Shown: one piece after another, positions 24,148-37,625 of the stretch | Layout of the letters: every line of letters starts with the position of its first letter | Numbering within the stretch: the stretch's first letter is position 1 | Origin: Phycomyces nitens | Lineage: Eukaryota; Mucoromycota; Mucoromycetes; Mucorales; Phycomycetaceae | Length of the DNA stretch: 64,000 nucleotides | Assembly: GCA_022702545.1 (NCBI GenBank) | Contig: JAHRBC010000004.1 | Location: forward strand, 5,548,001-5,612,000 | Direction of reading: 5' to 3' | Program-made: the position numbers and the translations under genes | Notes under the pieces: generated by a model | The model's input: the letters and a program-made list of their open reading frames with translations, nothing else | What the model was told of the DNA's origin: nothing | Databases searched by the model: none

Positions 24148-26030
24148 TATACTGGAAGCCTTTTTTTCGATCCTTTATATATATATACATATATACATAT
24201 ATATATATCTTTTTATAAGAAAGCTCCCAATCCCTGGCATACTCCTGTGCCTCAGATCGGTAATTATTTGTACGTAGGACAAATGGAATTTGCAGGCTTC
24301 CCATTAGGGAGAGCATAACATGGTTAGATACTTAATTCCGCACACCTGTTCAGTGAGGATAATGAATGCTGATCTCAGGCCAAATCCAGTATATAGTCTA
24401 AGCTATCCGAGTAGCCACCTACGCCTGCTGGTAATTGAGAAGATTGATCTAGACAATATGAATTAAATATAATTAGTCTTTAACTTTAGAAACAAGTGCC
24501 TTGAAACCATACTTCTTTATGTAATTCACCCATTGCTATTTACAATGATCATTTTGAAAAAAATAATTATACCCGTAGGAGGTCCAAAATACAGTAGGAG
24601 TTTTAACAGCCATCAATAATATACATCTACTTTCAAGATAGAGTTGAACTTGACTTTTTAGCCCAGAATCAAGTGCATGGCTTGTATGATTACAAGCTGG
24701 GACTCAAAAACTATGTGCTAGTCATTGTAAACTCCAGGCTAAACCTGCTGTTAAACTAAAGGATAATAATAATAATAATAATTAGGGAATGCTATACAGG
24801 ATTTTGGTGCAAAGCCATGAATATAATCATTTAGAGAGAGTCTGCTAAAAATTACGGTTTAAGTAGGCGATTAAATATGGAAATTGTTCCTAACCACACA
24901 AAACATATAAAATGCCAAACATATATTATTAATACAATTTATAATAGAAACCAGTTTTTGGATGATATTAAACCCCCCTTTTTTTGGCGGGATATTGATA
25001 ATACCATATTCCTTTGTGTATGTGTCTGTATTTGTGGGATTATAGGCTTCTATGATTTGGGCAATAGTGCTCATAATCTGGAAGCGGGCTGTGTCAATTG
25101 TAATGGATCTTTTATTTTAAAGGCATGAACCCCAACAAGACATGGAATATTCTTTTTGGTTTCGGGAAACATGAATTACTTTGGATTTCTAAACAAGGAT
25201 CACGTGGCGGACATAAATTCAATATAATTATCCAATAATCTGTGTCGGGCGATGAAATCTCAACTTATTTTTGTTCACGACACACCTTTACCCGAATTCC
25301 TGTCACCTGGTCACCCGATTGCTAACGTCTTGATTCCAAAATCAGCCTCGTTTCTTTGGTGATTAATTGTGAATGGTTGCCATGGTAACTAAATGGTTTA
25401 CCCGGCAACCTAAAAGTAGTATTCAGCAAGAAAGAACTAGAGGAGCATCTAATGAGTGGTGTTACACGAGAATATAGGGCTTACTGTGTATGGGAGAGTC
25501 TTCCGAGTTTTTGTGTTTTTGGGTAACATTTACTGACATGTAGACTGCAAAAAAGCTCAGGCAACCAGAAAGACTAAATAGAATAGAAATCCAAGCACCC
25601 AAATTAGGCAGTTGATATCAACACACGTAATACTTTTTAACATCAGACACTGTGGCAGCTTAAACCAACTCAGCCAAGCACAGTATGCGCTTTCCACACT
25701 TGTACATTACAAGGATAGCCAAAAAATGGGTTCAGGATTGCACAACCATCACACACAACAACAACAACAGCTACAGCAGCAACAGCAGCGAATAAGAGTA
25801 ATACTATATAAATAAAATACCCCCAATTTAATACATTAACTATAGAAATTATATCTTACAAGCCCCTCTTTTTTTTTTATTATATTTTATTATATTTTCT
25901 TCTTCTTCCTCTTCTTCTTTTGCTTCTTCTTCTTTTTCTTTTTCTTACTTTTCTCCTTTACTCATACACCCCCTCCAAAGGCATTTTTTTTAAAAAATCT
26001 TAAAAAAAATAATAAAGAAACCGAAAAAGA
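24148..26030. other. intergenic and velvet-gene promoter
   Basis: AT-rich DNA with a TA tract (24174-24211), an AAT run (24764-24782), an RFX X-box palindrome at 25376-25389, and a CAA/CAG tract at about 25755-25790 followed by pyrimidine-rich sequence close to the velvet start. The open frame at 25612-25815 is largely the CAA/CAG repeat and is probably leader or promoter DNA. Confidence 0.5.
25897..25978 (+). promoter_or_regulatory. polypyrimidine tract upstream of the velvet gene
   Basis: About 80 bases almost entirely C and T (CTT-rich), ending some 50 bases before the ATG at 26031. CT-rich tracts close to start codons are typical of well-expressed fungal promoters or leaders. Position is seen; function is inferred. 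Confidence 0.4.
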
Positions 26031-28247
26031 ATGAGCAGTCAGCACGGCCTGGAATCAATGAGCACACAATCCAGTCAAAACAACGCTTCATTGTAAGCAA
26101 ACAAGACTCAATCAGATGATCTTGACAGTTGACCCTCTATTAACACTCAATCGTCAGATCATTTGAACTCGTCATAAGACAACAGCCTGTTCGGTCTAGA
26201 ATGTGTGGCATTGGTGAAAGAGGTAGAGATGGACATCCTTCATGTTTCTGAATCCCCTCACTCACCATTCTATATATACCTTAATATATAAAACGTGCCA
26301 TCAAAATCATGCTAGTGGATCGCAGACCTATTGATCCCCCACCAATAGTGGAATTAAAATTAAAGCGAAAAAATGACGAGAACAAGAATCTGTAAGAGAT
26401 ATTTATATATATATTTATATATATATTTATATATAAATATATATGAAAGGGAATCAAACACTGTAGAACATATGACTAATAGATATATGTGTGTGTTTGT
26501 ATGTATATGTATATATATATATGTGTGTGTGTGTATTTGTCTTAAAGTCTTCAGTTACGCTCACCTTACCTATTTCTTGCCGCGATCCTTATTCCCGGAA
26601 ATTCAAAAGAGCCAGTCGACGATAGCCTATCCCTAAATTTGCACAGCAAATTGACGGTCGGCCGAAGCGTGTCCTCGCTCTATCTCCTCAGAGACCTAGA
26701 CAACACCGAAGGCGCCTTTTTTGTATTTTCAGAGATGTCGGTCAGAGCAGAGGGAACCTACCGTCTTCGAATGTCGTTGTTTGACATGGAAAGGTAACAT
26801 ATGTCCCCAAGACTTTCTGTTCATTAACATCTGCCTAGCTCCCATGTCTGCTTTAGGGAATCGATCACTACAGACGAATTCAGTGTCTACTCTGCAAAAA
26901 AGGTCAGTAATCTCCTTTTATTTCTTTCGTTGGGTAAATGGTAATCGCGTATTCCAATGTTCATACATTTGATCATATAAGTTTATAGTTCCCTGGTATG
27001 TATGAATCCTGTCCGCTTGCCCGATCCTTTGCAGATCAGGGTTTGAAAATCAGAATCAGAAAGGAATCGAAGACCCGCAAAAGAGAATCTGCGCGTAAAG
27101 CTTCAACTAAAAAAGCCCATTCGGAAGCAATTGTGTCCAATGAACCGTATGAGTCAATTTGTACGTTTGAAGACGAAGACGATTCCCAAGACGGGGAGTC
27201 AATGGACATTGAGAGTGACCAATTCGATAATCCCGACAACCAGAATTACTATGAAGAAATGGTTCTCACCACAAGGAGCTCAATCTCAAACCAGAGTGTC
27301 ACTACAGCATGCTCATACCCAGATGAATATGGTGCTCCACACAATGATGATTATGCCCTCACTGTCCCTACACGAGATAGCCTAATAAACATGGACACAG
27401 ATCCAATCGAAAAGCAGGCCTACAAACCCTCTACGGCAGATAATGTGCATGGGCAATATATTGTTTCATCTTTAATTTCAGGTAAAGAAGGGGGGATTAC
27501 GAGGGGATTGGGGTGGCTCACTTTCCAAACACCCTTGGATTGTATTGTATCAATTTGTATTTAATTATCCCATTTGTATCCATTAACCACCCTAGGTCTT
27601 GGGATTTCTAACCAAGACGTTCACCCTAATCAACATACCACAAACCAGCAATTATACGAAACAAAGCGGAAATATTCGTCCAGTAAGTGGGTTCAGGGCC
27701 AAAAGGATTTTCATTAATCATCTTTTTTCTTTTTTCAAAAATAGCTCTTGCGGATCAAAGCTACAAGAAACTAAGCCTGGCAAACTTGCTTCACCCTGAA
27801 CATAGTACATTATCAGCCCCGGCTCCTACTTCAGCAGGACTGTCAAATCAAAGAGTACATTATCATCACCAACATGAGATCGGATCCAACACTTCATACA
27901 CCATGCTCCCACCCATCACACACAGACAGACCCAAGCCCCACAAAACAAGGAAGACAGGAGCATTGGGAACCCCAATCTGACAAACTGGAACCAGCAACA
28001 CGATATCCCGTTTTCCTTTAACATGCAACACACAAGGCCAAACGGGAATCTAATTCCACTTTCTCCCCAAAATATTGCTCAAGGTAGAAGAGTTTCACTA
28101 GGAGCTCGCCCTGATCGCCCTGAAATAATTCTTAATGCCAATGACCAAAACGTACGTCAACACGCACACGCGCTGCCTTCTCTGCGGGAACAACTTCCAG
28201 ACCAGTTACAGAATTATGGCTCTCTAAAAGATCCTCACGAGAGTTAG
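26031..28247 (+). CDS. velvet-domain transcriptional regulator (eight exons)
   Basis: Exons 26031-26092, 26158-26222, 26316-26391, 26548-26793, 26857-26902, 26989-27481, 27596-27682 and 27745-28247; in-phase GT-AG, 525 aa. The velvet domain spans about residues 21-190: SFELVIRQQPVRSRMCGIGE, VDRRPIDPPPIVELKLK, LRSPYLFLAAIL, SSLYLLRDLDNTEGAFFVF, SEMSVRAEGTYRLRMSLFDM, TTDEFSVYSAKKFPGM, then SCPLARSFADQGLKIRIRKE. These match the DNA-binding and dimerisation landmarks of VeA/VelB/VelC/VosA proteins, which control sporulation, light response and secondary metabolism. The RKESKTRKRESARKASTKK stretch after the domain is a likely nuclear localisation signal. The long C-terminal region is acidic, then Pro/Gln/His-rich and disordered, with SLANLLHPE near the start of the last exon. 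The subclass cannot be set from motifs. Intron 3 is TA-rich. One residue (Val) at the exon 2/3 joint is uncertain. Confidence 0.93.
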
Positions 28248-31200
28248 ATTTTAAGCCTTTGTTTATCTGATAGACATTATGTATATGTATCTACATATTC
28301 ATATTCATCTCTGTGTTTTATCAAGACAAGAAAAAACAACAACAACAACAATAACAACAACATTTATCAATTATGTTTAATTCCAATAATTGGATTCTTT
28401 TATATGAATCTTATTAACCTATATAAAAAAATATCGACAAAATCCAGAGCTGGGAACAAAATAACAGAAAATATTATTATTACCATTACTATTACCATTG
28501 TTGAAACATATGATTTATTTTAGCATCAAAAGCAATTGTGTATACCGTTATCCAATAATAATGTAACACAAAAAATCTACGGTTACAGACAGACAAGAAA
28601 AAAAGAAAAAAGAGATGATTGATGCAATACACCTCCCTTTATATATATATATATATATAAAGCCATTTTGCAAATTATGCTGTTTTTATATATATATATA
28701 AAAAGAAAAACCTCATTTATAAAACAGCGATATTTTACTGTTGTTTTGAGATAAATTGCTAGTACATGTGCAATGGCTCTGATAGTATTTTTGGAATCAG
28801 CCTAAACCACAAACTGTTCCTATCCTTGGGTGGTTTGAATACTGCGGAATATATTCGAAATAATAAACACGCACACGTCCTCACGTTTTTCGTGTTTTGC
28901 ATATATTTCAGATCTCACAAGGGAAGAGCAGATGTTTTTTTAGGGTGGACTACGTATTTATATTTCAAATATACCCTCCTTGAAAACAAAAACACAATGC
29001 GATGAGGGTGCTGTGGACCAGAATTGATATTTATGATGATATTTTTTTCCTTGTCAATTTACTAACATGCTATGGAAATCAGGTAATTTTGATACATTGT
29101 AGACCATGGCCCGTACAATACTTGATCTCTTGTGGTGTTTAATAAACAAGTCATTCGACACGACAAATCCTTGAGAGTACATGTATCCAATTAGAGTATT
29201 TTTGTGTAATAAACATTTTCTAATAGTGGGTTGTGAGGGACAGAGATTGAAACAAGGTACATTTACAAGCATTCACTATTTATCAAATTTTATTTAATGG
29301 TCCAAGAAGAAGGGTGGTCTAGACCGCATCTGTAGTCTTCTCTTGTTCTTGCAATATCATTTAGCATTTCATTATATTTATTCGCAAATTATCCCAATTA
29401 ATTCTGAATTGATTCTGGAATAAAACAAAATATATAAAAATTGATTTTTTTTACATAGCATTTATTGTTTCAATAAATAGAATATTATATAATTGGATAT
29501 AAAATCCAATACAATAGATAATTTGTCGTTATCAAATTTGTTTGACTGAAATTAAAATTCCAAATTGTTTTAAATATTTTTTTACTTTGTTTTAATTGCA
29601 GCTTCCAAAAAAAACAATAAAGTATAGCTTCGAAAGCCGAGCAATGAAAATTATACCATGTAAAGTGACCTAGTATTACTAGCATCCGAAATCTCATCCG
29701 TCTTTTCATTTGCTTAAATAAAGCAACAACAACAACAGCAACAACAACAACAACAATAACAACAACAACAAAAGTAGTTTCGGATAAGTCATTTCCCGTG
29801 AGTAAAAATAAAAAGAATAATATTTTTGTGCAAGCTAGTCTTTAACGTGTGTGGGCCCCAAAAGGTGCACTCTGTAGATGTGTAATGTAGCGTGAGATGG
29901 CCTAATGGTATATGTAGAATACTGGCCGACAGTTTATTAATATACTTTATGGTAGTGATCTGAGTTGGAGAAATGTCAAATATACTTAACACTCGGTGAA
30001 TATGAGGATCAATTATAGATTAAAATATTCCAGAAATAACATTTAGATGCCTTTCTACGCGATACTTTCATCATACAGAACGATTGACCTGTTTTACCAA
30101 AGAGAAGAAGAAAAACTTAAAAAACGACGTATTATGAGCCTGGTTGTAGAGTAACGTATTTCTTATTGACTAGCACAGAGTAAAGCTAAACTGAGACCAT
30201 GCGGTTAAAGGGGTACAAAACCAAAAAGACTTTTTACTGTTGTAAATTCTTTATACACTTTGCATAAACTCCGTATTCCCGAGCCACAACTCCGTTGATA
30301 ATGCAGTTAATGCACTCGAGACCTGAAGGGTGCAAGAGTAAGGGGTAGGCCCTGGAAAGCCTGCAGTAAAGACAGAACCTCGTTCCGAGCTAGACAATCG
30401 TATTGTTATTATCGATTAAGTATATATATATAAAAAAAGGATATACATAGCTCACACGAAATTTCAGGTGGAGTCCAACAAAGCTCTCGGAAACGGAAGA
30501 AAGAAGAACGCGAGACAAGATAGGTATGGTTAGGGTCAGTTGTAATAAAAGGAAACTCTATATTTAGAGTCTCCAAATGGGCTTTCCTTTGAATATTGGT
30601 ATTCATTCAGTTATGGTTTGTTTTAGTTCTGAATGTCATCCTGGTTGTGTATCGAAGCAACCTTCATTCTAGAAAAAAAATGCTGCTGAATTTGATCCTT
30701 AACAAACCACAAGAAATCTATAGACGGTGTACTACATTTAATACCTAAAAAAATATTTAATATTTTCTTTCTTTTTTTGCATCTCCGAGAAAAAAAAGAT
30801 CGTAATTCTCTTATTGGTGTCGATGCAAATGCTTGGAAGAGGGGTTGGTTAAAGAAGTATTAAATCTACTTCGTTGTGCACGATCTTGAGGATTCAATAT
30901 TCATTGGGCCTTGCTGTTTATAGAAAATGGTCATATATATGAATACACAAATATTCGACTTTAATTTAAACAAAAAAAACAGGGATGTTCATAATCACCA
31001 TAGCAACAAGTGTCTTGAATTTGCCTTGTTGTTGTACTAAAAAAAATAATCGGAATAAATAAAATAAAGAATATGATTGTTGATTTCAGTAGGCGTTTAT
31101 GGCTTAATAACAAATCAAGTATATAGTTATATACACATATTTGTATCGCCTACGTCATGTTGTATTTTGGGGTGGCTTCTTCCTTGTATAACGAACCAAA

Positions 31201-33479
31201 GAACATTTATTGTGATAGAATCCTTCTGATCCTGCTGTGCTACTGTTTCTGACTCATGTCCAACTAGAAAAAAATATCACTGGTTTCCTTTTTACAAAAA
31301 GGCTGGCATTAAAGAAAACCATAATATTTTTGTTTCTCATGTAGCTAACTAGTAAACTCTGCCCTTTGAGGGCAAGAAAAAGGTCACCTATAGGCCCAGA
31401 GCACATGCATTTAAACTCCAGGATTTCGCTTGCACTTTACCTTGTCGTGTCACATAATCTATTATTACACGTTGAAGATTCAAGTCTCAATCCAATTTCA
31501 TTAATGAGATGTTAAAACATCAGCCCAGAACAAGCTTTATATTTAATATATATTTATACGAATCTTTGTATAAATCAGAAGCCAACTGTCAACAAAGTTG
31601 CCGTACAACGGTATTTGACACTTAACAAATCAAGCTTATTAGCCCAAACACTTTTTGTTACCTTTTTAGAGTATCACCAGTACATATGAACCTTTGGAGA
31701 TCGTTTAATCCAAGATAGAAAGCATAGATAGGAATCATATAAAGCTCATAGAAAAAATAATAATGGGGTGTTGGCGATTGTACAACAATCGCATTATTCT
31801 TTACACTTTCAATATATATATATATATTAAAGTACTCAAACATTATTGCCATAGTCTGTGCAACTAAGCAAGTCCTTATGAAACAATGGTTCTGACACCT
31901 CAACTATCCGATTAAAGTATCTAGTTTCTCTTATTGACCATATATTCCATATTTTCACATAAATACACCATTGCTCTATGTCTAATGAAACTTATAATCT
32001 AAATAACCATAAGAGTAGACGCAGAATATCCCTTGTAGTTTCTCGTTATTATTATTATTATTATTATTATTTTAAAATAATAATAATTAATAGCTGTCAA
32101 GGCAACACTCTATAAATTATTTTGCTCGATGTATCTTTGGATACCATTGCCAAATTTATTAGCAGAACCGTATCCATGGCAATAAATAAATATCCTATGC
32201 TGACATAAGTGTAAATTTAGGCTATAAAATTTTTTATAGAAAAATCAGGTGTCCGGATGCTGATCACAGTCTCCCCAATAGCATCGATATATCTATAATG
32301 TTTATTACATACTCTCTTAATAAAGATTAAGCGATAATTAACTTGACGCGTGCCAAAAGGTTTATTCAAGATATATTCAAAGTCTTCTTGTCTTATAGTT
32401 TCGGCTCAACTATTCTTTTTTTTTTTTAAAAAAAAAGAAAAACATAGACGTTTTGTGCTTTGATTAATCTCAAGATCTTTATGTAAAACTGGTTTTTTTT
32501 TATATTATCAAAGGTCCTCTAGAGCGCAGTATTGATGGAACTAATAGCTTTATTTTATATAATTTAGCCAAAAAGTAAAAGCGTGACAAAACCTAGATGG
32601 TGTCGATGATGGCCTGGTTTGGTATTTCTAAAGAGTACCGAGACAAGGAGGCGTATGGGACCTAGTTTTTAACTGAGATCCGTTAAACTCTAGCATAACT
32701 ATGTTCCTATTGTTAGATTATATAGCTCAATTAAACGAGCATGTCTTGACAATTGATGCCTTTGTACCTAATAAATTATTTTAATGCAGAAATTGGGTTT
32801 AAAAGGATTTCTTGTTTACATTTTGTCATAAAGAATAAATTTACTCGTCTAGATCCAAACAAACCAACTTTAACTTGATATACATAAAAAAAAGTAGAAT
32901 CGAATTATAGATATATTAGCCAGAAAAAAAAACACTATAAAGTATAAAATTTATTATTAGTAGTATATTTAAAAAAACGTGACTGAGAGAGTAAGTATCA
33001 TATTAGAATCTAGAGTAAAATCAACCGGATTGCTTGTTGTACCTAAACAAATACTGTCTTGGACTTCGGGTTTGAAAATCAAGATTGTATCGAATTTGTT
33101 TTTTAACAAAAAGCATTCTTTTTTTTTATGGATCTGCCAACATAACATATTATCCCTATGCATAAAATTACCCCCACCATAATATTGGATTGCTAAATGT
33201 CAAAGGTAATGTTTTGGATACATGATACTAAAAATACACATTGGAATAGTATTTTTATGCTACTTGATTTTCACAAACGATTCAAAGCAAGGTGGGATAA
33301 ATACAAATAAACCAGAGTTTTGTAAATCGATACACGCTTCCGGGGTATATATTTTTATACGATTTTTCTTATTGTAGGGAACGATAAACAGTGATTTATT
33401 AGTCAGATATCTATGCTCCAAAGCCATGGAAAAAACACGACTTGTTTTTCTATTTTTGTGTTTAAAATTTTATTTGTTG
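28248..33479. other. gene-free AT-rich region
   Basis: More than 5 kb without a convincing coding region on either strand. It contains CAA runs (28337-28362 and 29723-29771), TA tracts (28642-28660, 28687-28701, 31805-31828), a TTA array passing into a perfect palindrome at 32060-32087, and a long T/A hairpin at about 32416-32444. Short open frames are Lys/Ile/Phe-biased and carry no motif. Confidence 0.55.
32060..32087. repeat. 28-bp perfect palindrome at the end of a TTA array
   Basis: Fourteen bases on each side of the centre of TTTTAAAA (between 32073 and 32074) are exactly complementary. The left arm is the end of an ATT array and the right arm its inverted copy. It can form a cruciform. 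Confidence 0.85.
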
Positions 33480-36200
33480 AATATGTTGGTAGACAGTAAA
33501 CGGGAGAGAGAACAAGATTTGTCTCGTTCTCGAGGCGTTTGAGAAGAGCGACGACAGTTGATAAAGTTGTAAAAAGGGGGAAAAGAAACTTGGTAAATAG
33601 TCAAGATCTAACGATATCCCCCATACAGTCAGCGCGGTACGCCCAAATATTAGAACAGCACAAAGGACATGACCAGGAAAAGGGGGAGAGGAGAGGGGGT
33701 AAAGTGAAATATTAAAGATAGGGTATCGATATTGGCCCTGTCATCAGTTTATCAAAGTACAAGATTCATATTGGCAGCCCAACGGAGACACTGACAGAAT
33801 AGTTGGTGACAAAGTATGTTTGCGTGTTAAAAGGGTGAGAACAATCTGCGGACGATTAATCTAGAATATTTAGGTAAACTTTATAACAGAAAAGAAAGCG
33901 ACAGAGAATTTTCCTGTGCAGGACACGGAACAAAATGTTACAATCATTGTGAGGGACAAGAGATGACCAATAATAGTGAAACTGGAAAGGTAGAAGTCTG
34001 GGACCGGTAGGACGGAGGGTCTTGGGCTAAAGGTAATTAAGAGAGAAATCGGAAAGCATGGGGTGACAGGTTTTTCCAAGATTTATCGGGAAAAAAGAAG
34101 GTCTAGAAACAATCGCACTTTAACAGTCGAGTTTGTAGGTAGGGGTATCAAATTAAACTATACGATTAGAATATCATAGAAAATAGTGGCGCGGCACAGT
34201 ACACAATGAGAGGAGAGAGAAGTGGAAAGCCTTTCAAAAGATTGGCAAAGAGCAATGATGCGAAAAGTAGTCGATTGAAAGGGCGTTGACCTGGAATTGC
34301 AAAGCTAGGATCAATATTATAAGTATCGGGAACACCAATGTCCCGCCACGCAGGTGAAAAGGAGAATATTTAGGTCATGTAGTCTCAAAGATAGATAGAA
34401 AGAGATACATGTGTAAATATTGGGGATGACGCCGAAAAAAAAAACACGGGGAAGAAGGTTGATAGGTGCAAGTAAGGTGCCCAAAATATACTAAAGTATC
34501 TTTTGTGAAAAGACTAAAGTGGGAATATAAAGTTGTAAGATCTAGGCAGAACAAGTAGGCAAAGTCGGCGCGTCTAGAAAGCAGATTTATGAGCTTGAGG
34601 GGCAATTGTACCTAGCAGAAAGTATCAAGGGATACGCCAAGTAAGGAACGAGGTTGCAGAAAGCTAGCCATAGTTGTGTGAATCCCAGAAAAAAGAGAGA
34701 GAGCCACAATGAGAACCCGCAATAAGATCTAGAGCTTGAAAAGGACAAGGTATGTAAGTTTAGTAACAAAAGTCCAGACGAAGAGTAAACGATAGTAGCT
34801 TATATGACATACATATTTAATTTTGGAGAAAACAGCCTTCCAGAGTAAATTTTACCGATGCAAGTATTGAACAAAGATAAAACCAAGGCAAAATATGAGG
34901 GTTAGAGAAGATCAGTCAAAGAAAGGCTTTTAATTTTGCAGGCTAATTTGAACATTAGATGGGTAGGAGTATATGAGAAGGTGATAATAAAAACAAAAGG
35001 TATAACAGCGGAAGCAAAAAGAGACTATGGGGTTGTTAATAAGACGAGCGGATACTTTGGTATCTGTATTGATGAGTACAATCAGGTACCAATTCAGGGG
35101 AAAAGTGAGATAGTCTTTCTCGGAGAAAATACAGACACAAGTGGATTTCCAGAACAGTGTGAGCACACCATTGGCAAGCCTGTTGTTATATATTTGTTCT
35201 ATAAATTTTGAGTATGTATGATTATTCATAATCAGTCGCAAAATTTCGTAAAGAAGTCTGTACAGCCCAGGACTATCGGAATTGTATGAGTGAGCAGCTT
35301 CAATTCAGATGTCATCCTGGGAGAATACTCAAAGGAATATCGCCGAGGTAGTCTCGGGGAGATATCATCAATAGCATCGTGCGCTAGGGTGTCGAGTGTG
35401 TAAGGCTTTTGCTAAATGAAAACTGATGCCTTGGGGATATCGGAAGGGTCCGTGCATATCGAACCATTTTCAGTATCCCGAATGGCTGTGATGTGTTTCA
35501 GGAACCCAGCAGAAAATTCCACTTATTCCACCTAGTGTTTTGCCACACAAAGTATTAGTATTTTGGTAATCTTTTATTTGAACATGTTGAAGTTGAAGTT
35601 TGACAATAGAAAATTGATAGTTGTGGTTTGGCTGGCACCAGAACTTGTGGACAAAAAGGTCATGTTTAATGTGCAATTTTTCCTCCAACATTGCAAGGGC
35701 TGAGAAAGTTGTGTGGGAGAATGGGCGTGTGAAACGAATAAGTTTGACCTTGATCTGATTCTATTGGTATTGAAACAGAGCAAAGATAAAAAGCAATGAT
35801 ACAAATTAGTAGGGGAAATCAAACAAAGAGAAGCGATAAGAAAGGATTTTGACCAATCGAGAGTTTGGACACCATTCTATTCGTCTAACGCAAGATGTCG
35901 TATGAAACCAAAGGCAGACAGATACGAGACAATGGGCGGTTAATTGGGGTTGTACATACGTAAACGTATATAATTAACTGCAAAATGCAAGATCTTTGAA
36001 AGTCTACACGCAGTTGATAATTGAAGAGGAAATATCAAAGTGAAATGTCGACATAGGGTGGGAGTTAGATAGTGTACTACGATCTAGAAGATTTTAGTGA
36101 TAAAGTTTAGTCAAAGATGTTGCACAGTACCCAAATGAGTAGTTAAATTTTCCTAATAAAATATTACAGGAGAAAATGAAAGAGATGTGAAGAAATTGTG
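33480..36200. other. gene-free block with plus-strand purine bias
   Basis: About 2.7 kb in which the plus strand is visibly enriched in G and A, with GGGGGA- and GAGAGG-type runs (for example 33680-33705) and few long T runs, unlike both flanks. No frame on either strand stays open with a recognisable domain: 34936-35211 (+), 33870-34079, 34375-34605 and 35470-35822 (-) are the longest. Possible readings are a decayed element, a non-coding transcription unit or an exon-poor gene I cannot resolve. Confidence 0.4.
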
Positions 36201-36248
36201 TTTAGGACAATATGAAGCCACTGTATACACTGTAAAAGTGATCATTCT

Positions 36249-37128
36249 ACAGAGTTTAATTTTAATAATTTCATCTTTTTTCTTCTTCTTATACCCTACC
36301 TTTTATTCGAACAAGACAATAGTTGAATTCATTTATAAGAGACCGAGTTATTGGTCAGTGGAAAAGAGACTTTACTTATTCTGAGATTTCGACATTCCTT
36401 GACATTCCAAAGAGAACTATTGTCAATTTCATAAAAGCCTTTTAAAAATAAAGGCACTCCAAAGGTCACAAGGCAAACTCGAGTTGCCATGGTTTGCTCA
36501 TTTCGCAGAGTCATTTGTCGCAATTGCAGTCCAGCATGAGAGATTAGTGAATGTTGGAATCTCTGGTCACATTTCGTAAAAATATGGACCCTTGTGTCTT
36601 TGGGTCTTATGTACTAGTACATAAGAATGATATGACCAGAAAAAAGAAGCCCACTTTAAATGGAGTCAGGATAAGCCCAACTGGACAGTTGACCAGTGGA
36701 AATCGGTTGTCTGGTCAGTAAGTTTAAACTTGTTGTTGGGAATATCAGAGCCATCAGAAAAAAGGGGCTTGGGATATGACAATAATAATACTTCCAAGAC
36801 ATACAAGTTTGGCAAGAGTTCAGCAATGATTTGGGGATGTTTCTGGGAAAGGTGTCTTGACCCTTTGGGTTGAGGGAAACATCGACCAAGACAAGTATGT
36901 CGATTTTCTGGCTGAGAACTTTTTATGGTGTAAATAACTTGCCCAAGATCCATTCGAGCAATTATTGCTCCAAGAAGATGGCGCTTCATGTCATACTGGT
37001 GCTCATACCACATGGTTAAATATACTTTTTTTTAATTTTATTTTTTGGAAATTTTGAGTAGCCAACACGCCAAATTGAATCCAAAAAGTAATTGCAAAAA
37101 AGAAAAGAAAACCAAATACTAGAAGCTC

Positions 37129-37203
<75 letters not shown>

Positions 37204-37312
37204 GTTGTTGTTGTTGTATTAAACCTATACCCTACTACCTTTTTACAACGTTTGGCTTTATTTTGACGATATTTTATTATAAACATTGTTGGAAATAAAA
37301 AAGGATAGAAAA
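36249..37312 (+). mobile_element. Tc1-like element, copy B (defective)
   Basis: Same element as copy A at 4991-5925 and alignable almost throughout. It starts ACAGAGTTTAATTTTAATAA, encodes the RVIGQWKRDFTYSEISTFL helix-turn-helix, and retains two stretches missing from A: about 26 bases near 36710-36735 (equivalent to the WSDESKFNL block with the first catalytic Asp, here shifted) and about 25 bases near 36948-36972 before the QEDGASCHTG-like segment. It has its own lesions: a TAA after about KAF near 36443, further frameshifts, and no intact frame. The 3' part ends with a TTA/GTT array and the conserved tail ACCTATACCCTACTACC. It is inactive. Confidence 0.75.
37129..37217. repeat. expanded TTA array passing into GTT
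   Basis: About 25 TTA units followed by about five GTT units inside the 3' tail of Tc1-like copy B. The equivalent position in copy A (5823-5845) has only about eight units, so the array grew or shrank after the copies separated. Open frames across it (poly-Tyr, poly-Ile) are artefacts. Confidence 0.95.
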
Positions 37313-37361
37313 ATATACTAGAAAAAAAGCAAACAAACCAATATGAAAAGGTAGGAGCCAA

Positions 37362-37625
37362 TTAGAAGAATAAACAGCCGTGGCCAATATTCAACGTCCA
37401 AGGCAAAAAAAAGAGGATCAGTAAAGGAAATAAGAATGATGGAGAACTAGACACTTGAACTTGGACATGAAATGCTTGTTGAAGAGTGTCCGTGTCTTTA
37501 TGAGTTTCTTGGAGGGTCAGAATGTCTGAGATCAGTGAACACACATGTCTACTGAATGGAGAGCAATTATGTTGGTTATTAGATTCGACGATCCTGCAGC
37601 AGTTTATGAAGCTTATATTAATCAT
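37362..37625 (-). mobile_element. LINE ORF2 endonuclease N-terminal fragment
   Basis: Minus-strand frame reading INCCRIVESNNQHNCSPFSR, HVCSLISDILTLQETHKDT, then LQQAFHVQVQVSSS. The core SDILTLQETH corresponds to the conserved Glu-containing motif (D-I-L-x-L-Q-E-T) of the apurinic-type endonuclease at the N-terminus of L1-like LINE ORF2 proteins, and LNCR-like sequence precedes it at the expected distance. After about 60 residues it degenerates to Phe/Leu-rich sequence. The reverse transcriptase was not found: 50 bp further along lies the edge of Tc1-like copy B. Fragment only. Confidence 0.55.

Noticed and set aside
25612..25815. Gln-rich 67-codon frame
   Set aside because: Largely a CAA/CAG repeat directly upstream of the velvet gene; no domain and no splice link found.
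37092..37361. Poly-Tyr and poly-Ile frames
   Set aside because: Translation of the TTA/GTT microsatellite only.
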